DNA of 29,137 nt from Oxalobacter formigenes (GTDB lineage Bacteria; Pseudomonadota; Gammaproteobacteria; Burkholderiales; Burkholderiaceae_D): NCBI GenBank assembly GCA_019424645.1, contig JAHYZB010000088.1, forward strand, positions 6,299 to 35,435, read 5' to 3'. Each line of letters opens with the position of its first letter. The stretch's first letter is position 1. The position numbers and the translations under genes are program-made. Under the pieces are notes generated by a model, which worked only from the letters and a program-made list of their open reading frames with translations, had not been told where the DNA came from and did no database searches. Shown one piece after another: positions 6,793 through 13,915 of this stretch.

Positions 6793-7608
6793 ATGGCACA
6801 CCCCATCTCCGTGATTATCAGCACCCGCAACTCGCCCGAATGGCTTGAGAAGGTATTGTGGGGTTATGAAAATCAGAACTATAAACAATTCCAGCTGGTC
6901 ATTGCAGACGACGGATCAGTTCATCAGACCAAAACCCTGATTGATAACTTTCGCAAAACCTCAGGTATGGAAGTTGAGCATTTATGGCATCCCCAAAATG
7001 GATGTCAGAAAAGCCTCATGCTCAATCGGGCAGTCATGCACGCCGAAGGCGATTATCTTATTTTTACCGAAGACAATTGCATCCCCCGATTCGATTTTGT
7101 GAAGAACCACAAAAACAAGGCAACCCCGAACCACTTTTTGTCAGGTGGACATAGCAAATTGCCGATGTGTTGCAGCTTGCAAATAGGTCAGGAAGAAATT
7201 CTGTCAAATGACGCATTCGACATTATGTGGCTCCAGGCACATGGATATCCCACTTATGCCAAAAAGCTTCGACTGATCGCACGCTGGCCATTCAACACAC
7301 TGTTTAATCTCATCCCCACCGAAAACAGATGGAATGGACACAATACTTCGGGCTGGAAGAGCGACATTATCAACGTAAACGGTTTTGACGAGCGAATTCA
7401 GGAAGGCGGCGAAGATCTGGAAATAGGAGATCGCCTGAAAAATTCAGGCGTCAAGGTAAAACGTATACGATACTCCGCAGTGTGCGTGCATTTGTCCCAT
7501 ATATTCGGATTTGATGATAATGTCATCACAGAATCAACGCGTCTCATCCAGAATGAAACAAAATCAATGCTCAACAAATATACTGATTATGGAATAGTCA
7601 AAATCTAG
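6793..7608 (+). CDS. Family 2 glycosyltransferase
   Basis: Probable cytoplasmic GT-A fold sugar transferase of 271 residues. The N-terminus PISVIISTRNSPEWL (4-18) and VIADDGS (36-42) are the nucleotide-sugar binding region. WNGHNTSGWKSDIINVNGFD, followed by GGEDLEIGDRL, is the C-terminal GT2/GT7-type region with the catalytic ED pair. The usual DGD metal motif in relatives (TDGDCIPR) reads TEDNCIPR here (92-99), so the spacing and acidic residues differ. No membrane segment is evident. ATG 6793 has AAGG 6 bases upstream. The gene stands alone on the plus strand between nrdD and a convergent radical SAM gene. A surface polysaccharide or LPS-core role is plausible, but the acceptor cannot be inferred. 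Confidence 0.8.
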   Translation: MAHPISVIISTRNSPEWLEKVLWGYENQNYKQFQLVIADDGSVHQTKTLIDNFRKTSGMEVEHLWHPQNGCQKSLMLNRAVMHAEGDYLIFTEDNCIPRFDFVKNHKNKATPNHFLSGGHSKLPMCCSLQIGQEEILSNDAFDIMWLQAHGYPTYAKKLRLIARWPFNTLFNLIPTENRWNGHNTSGWKSDIINVNGFDERIQEGGEDLEIGDRLKNSGVKVKRIRYSAVCVHLSHIFGFDDNVITESTRLIQNETKSMLNKYTDYGIVKI

Positions 7609-7626
7609 ATAAACTTCCTTGAGACA

Positions 7627-8250
7627 TCAAACCAGATCATCCAGAACACGACGTCTGAACTTGACACCCAGATCGTTGGCAATTGCTTCACATTTCGCAA
7701 TATCGACACCTGGCAAACCGTCGATAGCCGTCACTGTCACATCGCCACCGGCCTTTTTCGCACTTTTGATAAAGTCAATCACAGCCGCATAAGTCCCGGC
7801 ATTTTTGGGACGGCAATGGCGGTCATAGGTTTCTTCATCCTGCGCATTCAGAGAAACGGAAAGCGTGGGAATGACAGCAACCAGTTCCGCAGCGATATCA
7901 CGACCGTTCAACATACTGCCAGTGCCATTGGTATTCAGGCGAAGCTTCGCGCCCTTTTCCTTCAGCTTTCTGCCCACTTCCAGCATGACATCGAGCCGCA
8001 TTGTCGATTCACCCATACCGCAAAAAACGATCTCCCTGTAATCTGCAGGATTGCCTGCCGCTTCAATCAACTCCTCTACAGAAGGATTATGATGAAGCCG
8101 CATATCGTATTCCTTGACAGACCATCCACCGTTGAATTTCGGACAAAATGCGCATCGCAAGATACCGCAACGGTTCGTCACGTTCAGATACCGGCTGCCA
8201 TGCAGGGTATAACCGATCGTATCCTCGTACTGGCTTTTTTCTTCTGCCAT
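7627..8250 (-). CDS. Small radical SAM protein, TatD-linked type
   Basis: A 207-residue radical SAM enzyme of unknown substrate. YLNVTNRCGILRCAFCPK (21-38) carries the cluster cysteines C28, C33 and C36. CGMGESTMRLDVMLEVG and LRLNTNGTG are the following barrel motifs, and LSVSLNAQDEETYDRHCRP is strongly like the family I know as TatD-associated radical SAM proteins. The spacing is C-x4-C-x2-C instead of the usual C-x3-C-x2-C. No SPASM or extra cluster domain is present. ATG 8250 has GAGG 7 bases upstream; the frame also runs on to a TTG at 8331 without a ribosome binding site. It follows the small membrane-protein gene by 67 bases and converges with the glycosyltransferase. No TatD gene is visible in the window. 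Confidence 0.82.
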   Translation of the reverse strand: MAEEKSQYEDTIGYTLHGSRYLNVTNRCGILRCAFCPKFNGGWSVKEYDMRLHHNPSVEELIEAAGNPADYREIVFCGMGESTMRLDVMLEVGRKLKEKGAKLRLNTNGTGSMLNGRDIAAELVAVIPTLSVSLNAQDEETYDRHCRPKNAGTYAAVIDFIKSAKKAGGDVTVTAIDGLPGVDIAKCEAIANDLGVKFRRRVLDDLV

Positions 8251-8272
8251 AAGATAACCTCGATTCTGTTTT

Positions 8273-8303
8273 TTCAAAGAAAGTAAACCGGGAACATCCC
8301 GGT
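8273..8303 (-). terminator. Possible terminator after the small membrane protein
   Basis: On the minus strand ACCGGGA-tgt-TCCCGGT (8303-8287) is followed by TTTACTTTCTTTG, a strong stem with an interrupted U-tract. It would separate the membrane-protein gene from the radical SAM gene, or attenuate read-through. Confidence 0.45.
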
Positions 8304-8317
8304 ATTTCAATGATAAC

Positions 8318-8587
8318 TCAACGGGCGGCAAACCAGCTGATCAATAACATGACAATACCGATATTGACGACAATATTCAGCTTTGGCAGGACCTTGCCGT
8401 TAGCCCGCAGGAGATTGACCAGTGCCCAGGAACCCCAGAGCACGATTTCCCCCACCCCTCTAAAGAGATCCCATCTGTTTTGTGCAATAACAATACCGTA
8501 AACACCCTGTATCGCCAGCAAGATACAAAACGCCGCCAGAACAAAACGGACACTTCGTCTGTTCACAAATTCCCAAAAAGCATCCAT
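8318..8587 (-). CDS. Small hypothetical membrane protein
   Basis: I do not recognise this 89-residue protein. It has three hydrophobic stretches: FVLAAFCILLAIQGVYGIVIA (about 16-36), EIVLWGSWALVNLL (about 47-60) and NIVVNIGIVMLLISWFAA near the C-terminus. The short loops contain Arg and Lys residues. AAGGAG lies 5 bases before ATG 8587, a strong ribosome binding site that supports the start and that the frame is real. It sits between glmS and the radical SAM gene on the same strand. It may be a small inner-membrane protein of unknown role. Confidence 0.7.
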   Translation of the reverse strand: MDAFWEFVNRRSVRFVLAAFCILLAIQGVYGIVIAQNRWDLFRGVGEIVLWGSWALVNLLRANGKVLPKLNIVVNIGIVMLLISWFAAR

Positions 8588-8652
8588 AGATACTCCTTGC
8601 TTCAATTCAGGCAAGCGAACCGGCCAAATCGATGCCGTTTCGCTCCCTCTTT

Positions 8653-10470
8653 TTATTCTACCGTAACGGATTTGGCCAGATTACGGGGCTTGTCGACATC
8701 CGTTCCGCGAACCAGTGCTGTATGGTATGCCAGTAACTGCAATGGAATCACATGCAGGATCGGAGAAAGCAAGCCATAATTTTCCGGCATACGGATAACG
8801 TGAATGCCCTCTTCCGAAATCATCTGCGTATCCGAATCGGCAAAAACATAAAGCTGGCCCCCGCGGGCACGAACTTCCTGCATATTCGATTTCAGTTTTT
8901 CCAGCAGATCATCTTTCGGGGCAATCGTCACAACCGGCATCTTGTCAGTCACCAAAGCCAAAGGACCATGTTTCAATTCACCGGCAGGATAAGCTTCCGC
9001 ATGAATATACGAAATTTCCTTCAGCTTCAAAGCCCCTTCCAGCGCAATAGGATAATGAATGCCACGTCCAAGGAAAAGTGCATTTTCATATTTCGAAAAC
9101 TCTTCAGCCCAGGCAATGATCTGCGGCTCCAGAGCCAATACAGCAGAAATGGCCACAGGCAAATGACGCAAGGATTTCAGATGCTCCGCTTCCTGTTCGG
9201 CAGAAAGCTTGCCACGAATCTTGGCAATCGTTAATGACAGAAGGAAAAGCGCCGTCAACTGGGTGGTAAACGCTTTGGTCGAAGCCACCCCGATTTCAAC
9301 ACCCGCACGGGTGATATATGACAGCATGCATTCGCGCACCATCGCACTCGCCGACACATTGCAGATCGTCAATGAATTCAACATACCCAACTCATTGGCA
9401 TGACGTAATCCAGCCAGCGTGTCCGCCGTTTCCCCACTCTGGCTGATCGTTACAACCAGCTTGTTTTCATCGGAAACGCTATCGCGATATCGGTATTCAC
9501 TGGCAATCTCCACTTCAACCGGAATTTTTGCAATTGACTCGAGCCAGTACTTGGCTGTCAAACCGGCATAATAACTGGTCCCACACGCCAGAATCAGAAG
9601 CGAATCGATATTGCTGAAAACAGCAGCCGCCTTTTCACCAAACAATTCCGCACTGATTCCTTCAACACCCTGCAAGGTATCCGCAATCGCTCTTGGCTGC
9701 TCGAAAATTTCTTTCTGCATGTAATGACGATAAGGCCCCAACTCAGCAGCCCCTGAAAAAATGCTGACAGTCCGTACTTCACGCGATACTGCCTCGCCAT
9801 TTTCAGCGTAGATCTGGCAATCGTTCAGATGGATATCGACGACATCGCCTTCTTCCAGATAGATGATCCTGTCCGTAGTCCCCGCAAGCGCCATCGCATC
9901 CGACGCCAGAAAATGCTCATTTTCACCAACCCCGACAACAAGTGGCGATCCTTTTCTTGCGCCGACCAGCCTGTCCGGCTCATCCTTGCTGATAACCGCA
10001 ATCGCAAAAGCGCCGCGCAAGCGACGAACCGCTCCTTGCACCGCTTTCAGAAGATCGCCCTGATACAGCCGATCGATCAGATGGGCAATCACTTCCGTGT
10101 CGGTCTGGCTCGAAAAGATATAACCTTGTGAGGTCAGCTCTTCACGCAGCTCGGCATGGTTTTCAATAATCCCGTTATGAACCAGCGCAATCCGCTTGCG
10201 TGAAAAATGGGGATGGGCATTGTCCGTTGTAGGCGCCCCATGCGTCGCCCAGCGGGTATGGGCAATCCCCAGAAAGCCCGAAAGGTTCTGGTGATTGACC
10301 TGTTTTTCCAGTTCTGCGACACGCGACGTGCTGCGTGACCGTTCAAGATGCCCGTTCGTAAACAAGGCGATACCGCAGGAATCATATCCCCTGTATTCCA
10401 GCCTCTTCAATCCTTCCAGCATGACCGGAACCACATTTCGTCTGGCAACAACCCCTACAATCCCACACAT
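8653..10470 (-). CDS. glmS: Glutamine--fructose-6-phosphate aminotransferase (isomerizing)
   Basis: Makes glucosamine-6-phosphate from fructose-6-phosphate and glutamine, the first step of the UDP-GlcNAc pathway for peptidoglycan and LPS. The protein has 605 residues, the usual length. The N-terminal glutaminase starts MCGIVGVVARRNVVPVML with catalytic Cys2, and has GIAHTRWATHG and HNGIIENHAELR. Two SIS sugar-isomerase domains follow, with LACGTSYYAGL, TISQSGETADTL and LGRGIHYPIALEGALKLKEISY. The C-terminus LAKSVTVE matches the conserved enzyme end. ATG 10470 has GAGG about 8 bases upstream and a TATAAT hexamer about 45 bases upstream. No glmS ribozyme is seen, as expected for a Gram-negative. 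glmU is not adjacent. Confidence 0.98.
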   Translation of the reverse strand: MCGIVGVVARRNVVPVMLEGLKRLEYRGYDSCGIALFTNGHLERSRSTSRVAELEKQVNHQNLSGFLGIAHTRWATHGAPTTDNAHPHFSRKRIALVHNGIIENHAELREELTSQGYIFSSQTDTEVIAHLIDRLYQGDLLKAVQGAVRRLRGAFAIAVISKDEPDRLVGARKGSPLVVGVGENEHFLASDAMALAGTTDRIIYLEEGDVVDIHLNDCQIYAENGEAVSREVRTVSIFSGAAELGPYRHYMQKEIFEQPRAIADTLQGVEGISAELFGEKAAAVFSNIDSLLILACGTSYYAGLTAKYWLESIAKIPVEVEIASEYRYRDSVSDENKLVVTISQSGETADTLAGLRHANELGMLNSLTICNVSASAMVRECMLSYITRAGVEIGVASTKAFTTQLTALFLLSLTIAKIRGKLSAEQEAEHLKSLRHLPVAISAVLALEPQIIAWAEEFSKYENALFLGRGIHYPIALEGALKLKEISYIHAEAYPAGELKHGPLALVTDKMPVVTIAPKDDLLEKLKSNMQEVRARGGQLYVFADSDTQMISEEGIHVIRMPENYGLLSPILHVIPLQLLAYHTALVRGTDVDKPRNLAKSVTVE

Positions 10471-10514
10471 GAAAAAAACCTCATTCAGAATTCGTACACA
10501 AATACAAAAGAGTG

Positions 10515-10520
10515 ATTATA
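10515..10520 (-). promoter_or_regulatory. Probable -10 element of glmS
   Basis: A perfect TATAAT on the minus strand lies 45 bases upstream of the glmS start. Only a weak -35 (GTTCTG or similar) stands at the right distance. A promoter here is needed because the porin terminator at 10653-10690 isolates glmS from upstream transcription. Confidence 0.5.
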
Positions 10521-10652
10521 TCGCTCTCTATCGTTTCAGAACCGACAGACACCCGATCCACGATTCAATAGACTATCACAAGCTTGCCCTATCCGCTCGA
10601 AATTTACATTTCAAAATCAACAGGCAAAAAGAACGCCGAATCGATCAGGCAT

Positions 10653-10690
10653 AAAAAAGGCACACATGCGAGCATGTGTGCCTTTCGTTC
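10653..10690 (-). terminator. Rho-independent terminator of porin gene 1
   Basis: A perfect 11-bp stem (GGCACACATGC with GCATGTGTGCC, 10659-10669 and 10672-10682) is followed on the minus strand by TTTTTTAT. Compared with the porin 2 terminator, two stem pairs differ by compensatory changes. Confidence 0.92.
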
Positions 10691-10740
10691 TTTCTTATCA
10701 GGCTGCAATCCCGATCAGATCGGGATCACACTCCGCACAA

Positions 10741-11823
10741 TCAGAACTTGTGGGTGATACCGACCTGAACACCTGTGACGCTGTCACGGTTGTTTGCACC
10801 ATAGTACGTACCCATCAGTTCGTCATCGTAGCTGGTGTAGGCAACGTTACCATACAGGGAAGTACGTTTGGACAGGTTATAGGTATAACCCAAAGCGTAT
10901 TTCCAGAGTTTCTTGGTATCGCCATTCCAGCTAGCCAGGTTTACATCACCGACTCTGTCATACTGAACGGAAGCGTTCAGACGACCTGGGCCAAGCGTCC
11001 ATTCCAGACCCAGCAACCAGTTTTTCTGGGTGGATGCTAGATATTTGTCAGCAGAACCAGCTACACCACCCTTATCACCCAGCCACCAGCCTTTGTCCTT
11101 GGTCTGTTCATAAGCCAGGGAAACACGAGCAGGACCGAATTTGTATGCGGCACCCAGGTTCCAGACGGAAGACTTGTTGGAATCAGCTACACGGCTCCAG
11201 TTACCTGCCAAGGCCAGAGGACCATTGTCGTAACCCAGGGAAATTGCGTAACCATCGTTATCTGCACCATCCTGTGTCAACGTATTATCGACATTCTTGG
11301 TATTGGATCCCAGAGAATAGGATGCGCCAAAGTGGAAACCGCTCCAGTTCAGACTGTCGTAACGAACAGTGTTCGAAATACGGGCAGAACGCTGGGTGCT
11401 GTAAATCATGCTACCAACGCCATACTGATAGAACGGATCGAATTTACGGATGGATTCGGTGGACAGTTCATTGACACGACCCAGACGAACGGCACCCCAG
11501 TTGCTACCCTTCAGACCAACGTTGGCTGCACCATCCCAGTCAGTTGCTTTTTTACCATTTTCGTAGCCGTTATAACCTTTGTTGGTACCATCAGCCAGTT
11601 CGAAACGTTTTTCCAGTTCGAAAGTAGCTGCCTGACCGGATCCCAAATCTTCTACACCACGGAAACCGATACGGTTGTTGACGTTTTCACCCATCTTGAT
11701 GTCCTGACCGGATTCCTTGATGAAACCGGTATCGACGATACCATAGATGGTTACGTTGGATTGTGCATGGGCTACGCCTGCAGCAGCACCCAACACAGCC
11801 AATGCGATTAGAGTTTTTTTCAT
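10741..11823 (-). CDS. General porin, OmpC/OmpA-type Gram-negative porin (copy 1)
   Basis: Outer-membrane trimeric diffusion porin of 360 residues. The signal peptide MKKTLIALAVLGAAAGVAHA is cut before QSNVTIYGIVDTGF, the first beta strand. The typical Burkholderiales porin pattern follows: GSRNRIGFRG-like NNRIGFRGVEDLG, then ATFELEKRF, WDGAANVGLKGSNWGAVRLGR and NTVRYDSLNWSGFHFGASY. The C-terminus GVQVGITHKF ends in Phe, as needed for Bam-dependent insertion. It lies downstream of a close paralogue in tandem; the first 176 coding bases and 16 upstream bases are identical between the two. AGGGAAGG serves as ribosome binding site. It has its own terminator. Ion or substrate preference cannot be read from sequence. 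Confidence 0.95.
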   Translation of the reverse strand: MKKTLIALAVLGAAAGVAHAQSNVTIYGIVDTGFIKESGQDIKMGENVNNRIGFRGVEDLGSGQAATFELEKRFELADGTNKGYNGYENGKKATDWDGAANVGLKGSNWGAVRLGRVNELSTESIRKFDPFYQYGVGSMIYSTQRSARISNTVRYDSLNWSGFHFGASYSLGSNTKNVDNTLTQDGADNDGYAISLGYDNGPLALAGNWSRVADSNKSSVWNLGAAYKFGPARVSLAYEQTKDKGWWLGDKGGVAGSADKYLASTQKNWLLGLEWTLGPGRLNASVQYDRVGDVNLASWNGDTKKLWKYALGYTYNLSKRTSLYGNVAYTSYDDELMGTYYGANNRDSVTGVQVGITHKF

Positions 11824-11839
11824 TTTGCCTTCCCTTTTA
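11648..11839. repeat. 192-bp block identical to 13103-13294 (porin 5' ends)
   Basis: Compared base by base by eye, this block matches 13103-13294 without a difference. It covers the ribosome binding site, the signal peptide and about the first 58 codons, including synonymous positions. Identity stops sharply at both ends, while the rest of the two genes has diverged. Confidence 0.93.
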
Positions 11840-12100
11840 ATAGGTATGTGTAAAATCTGTGAAAATCAATCCCACCCGATTTATCCAGACAAAGTAAAAA
11901 TACTATGTTCCGGAAGAAAAAGCTGTGAAATTAGTAATTGACGTGCTTTTCCATGACTGATTTTTTTAAATTAGCCAATAAAATGTTGTATTTACAAAAC
12001 ACACATAAGCTTGTTTCGACAATTTTTAATTAATTTCAAGATCGCAATCTTTTTGGAAAAGGTTTTTTACGTTTATACCCGAGTTTCTTTTGATGAATGC
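11824..12100. other. Upstream region of porin 1
   Basis: AT-rich gap between porin 1 and the porin 2 terminator, with no gene. On the minus strand it carries AAATACAACA (11993-11984), about 160 bases upstream of the start. The same ten bases occur at 13452-13443, 165 bases upstream of porin 2. GATTGATTTTCA-like sequence also occurs upstream of both, but at different distances. No clear sigma-70 pair was identified. Confidence 0.4.
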
Positions 12101-12134
12101 AAAAAAAGCGCACATGCAAGCATGTGCGCTTTTT
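12101..12134 (-). terminator. Rho-independent terminator of porin gene 2
   Basis: A perfect 11-bp stem (AGCGCACATGC with GCATGTGCGCT, 12107-12117 and 12120-12130) is flanked by six A (12101-12106) and four T (12131-12134). On the minus strand it ends in a U-tract. Upstream of it, as in porin 1, lies a 3'-UTR hairpin (12157-12175). Confidence 0.93.
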
Positions 12135-12189
12135 GTTCTTGTGTTATCAAGCGGCAATCCCGATCAGATCGGAATCACAACTCAGACAA

Positions 12190-13278
12190 TTAGAACTTGT
12201 GGGTGATACCAACCTGAACACCGGTGACGCTGTCACGGTTATTATAGCCGTAGAAAGCACCCAGTTCGTTGTCATCCAAATCGGAATAAGCTACGTTACC
12301 GTAAATCGAAGTACGTTTGGACAGGTTATAGGTGTAACCCAAAGCGTATTTATACTGTTTCTTGCTATCACCATTGGTGAAGCCAACATAGTCACTAACT
12401 CTGTTGTACTGGAAAGAAGCATTCAGACGGCCTGGGCCAAGAGTCCATTCCAGACCGAGCAACCAGTCTTTCTGGGTAGAAGCTGTTGCAGCGTCGCCAT
12501 AGCTCGATGTCTGATCACCCAGATACCAGCCCTTGTCTTTGGTCTGCTGATAAACCAGGGAAACTTTAGCAGGACCGAATTTGTAAGCTGCGCCCAAGTT
12601 CCATACGGAAGACTTGTTGGAATCAGCCAGACGGCTCCAGTTACCAACCAGAGCCAGAGGACCATTGTCGTAACCCAGGGAGATTGCGTAACCGTCATTA
12701 TCAGCACCAGCATCTACAGCACCGAACATGGAATCACTAGATTTGAGATTCTTGGTATTGCCACCCAGAGAATAGGAAGCGCCAAAATGGAAACCGCTCC
12801 AGTTCAGACTGTCGTAACGAACAGTGTTCGAAATACGAGGGGAACGCTGTGTGCTGTCAATCATGCCAGCAACACCATACTGATAGAACGGATCGAATTT
12901 ACGGATGGTTTCCGTAGACAGTTCGTTGACACGGCCCAGACGAACGGCACCCCAGTTGCTGCCTTTCAGACCAACGTTAGCCGCACCATCCCAGTCGGTT
13001 GTTTTACCGCCGTTATCAGCACCTTTGTAACCCTTCAAGGTACCATCGTTCAGATTGAAACGTTTTTCCAGTTCGAAAGTTGCTGCCTGACCGGAGCCCA
13101 GGTCTTCTACACCACGGAAACCGATACGGTTGTTGACGTTTTCACCCATCTTGATGTCCTGACCGGATTCCTTGATGAAACCGGTATCGACGATACCATA
13201 GATGGTTACGTTGGATTGTGCATGGGCTACGCCTGCAGCAGCACCCAACACAGCCAATGCGATTAGAGTTTTTTTCAT
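12190..13278 (-). CDS. General porin, OmpC-type Gram-negative porin (copy 2)
   Basis: Outer-membrane beta-barrel porin of 362 residues, paralogue of the gene just downstream. The signal peptide and first strand (QSNVTIYGIVDTGF) are identical to copy 1. Differences concentrate in presumed surface loops, for example the YKGADNGGKTTDWDG and LKSSDSMFGAVDAGADNDG regions, while strands and the C-terminal GVQVGITHKF are kept. It has its own AGGGAAGG ribosome binding site and terminator, so the two porins are separate transcription units in tandem. A long antisense open frame exists opposite this gene but has no support of its own. Confidence 0.95.
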   Translation of the reverse strand: MKKTLIALAVLGAAAGVAHAQSNVTIYGIVDTGFIKESGQDIKMGENVNNRIGFRGVEDLGSGQAATFELEKRFNLNDGTLKGYKGADNGGKTTDWDGAANVGLKGSNWGAVRLGRVNELSTETIRKFDPFYQYGVAGMIDSTQRSPRISNTVRYDSLNWSGFHFGASYSLGGNTKNLKSSDSMFGAVDAGADNDGYAISLGYDNGPLALVGNWSRLADSNKSSVWNLGAAYKFGPAKVSLVYQQTKDKGWYLGDQTSSYGDAATASTQKDWLLGLEWTLGPGRLNASFQYNRVSDYVGFTNGDSKKQYKYALGYTYNLSKRTSIYGNVAYSDLDDNELGAFYGYNNRDSVTGVQVGITHKF

Positions 13279-13294
13279 TTTGCCTTCCCTTTTA
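13103..13294. repeat. 192-bp block identical to 11648-11839 (porin 5' ends)
   Basis: Partner of the block in porin 1. It spans the leader end, signal peptide and first strand of porin 2. Confidence 0.93.
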
Positions 13295-13915
13295 GAAGTT
13301 TCTTAAATCTGTCGATTCAATTCATGCCAAGCTCAATTAAGCACTCGGATAAGCGAAAGATACCTTTTGATGAAAATCAATGCCACAATTTCGTTACAAA
13401 AACAGCAGAGATACTGCCCTTAAGGCCTTTCAGAATCAAAATTGTTGTATTTTTATCACATCCGGAGCATCTGAACCATATCCAACAAGTGAAATGAAGA
13501 GAAACATTTAACTTGCTGTAAATCAACATCATTTCTTTTTTAAGGCAAATTTCCTGAATCCCTGAAAAAGAAACCTGGCAGTCGCCAGTACCTTGGAAAA
13601 GGCCCGTTCCGTTTCAGATATTCAAAACCTTCGATATTGTCATCTTCCTGCCATTTCCTTCACAAAAATACGACATTCAAACCATTTACAGATTTTTATT
13701 GAGTCCCAGCGGACAGCCTCTTCCCGGACACTCAGAAATGTTGCGTTTATGTCGCAAAAAAGTTTCCAAATATACAGAATAGGGTTATATATCTGTCTGA
13801 CAAACACAAAATTGTTAACTTGAATATTTCTCTTTCCAAAACCGGAGCAAAAATTATTATCCATAAACCCTTTATGAAAGGAATTGGAGCCGGTCAATTG
13901 ATTTCTCAACGTTAA
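13279..13915. other. Intergenic region between porin 2 and the Sel1-repeat gene
   Basis: These 637 bases contain two open frames without ribosome binding sites or recognisable products (13593-13823 plus, 13640-13909 minus), which I regard as chance. The left part must carry the porin 2 promoter. The AAATACAACA element is at 13452-13443 on the minus strand. I see no convincing promoter for the plus-strand Sel1 gene and no RNA gene. Confidence 0.4.

Noticed and set aside
10659..12130. The two similar hairpins as a mobile or REP-type repeat
   Set aside because: Each sits directly after a porin gene with a U-tract; they are paralogous terminators from the tandem duplication.
12097..13266. A 389-codon open frame on the plus strand opposite porin 2
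   Set aside because: It mirrors the porin coding strand, lacks a ribosome binding site and has a protein composition typical of antisense shadows; the porin is certain.
13593..13909. Two overlapping open frames in the gap before the Sel1-repeat gene
   Set aside because: No ribosome binding sites, unlike any protein I know, in AT-rich intergenic DNA.
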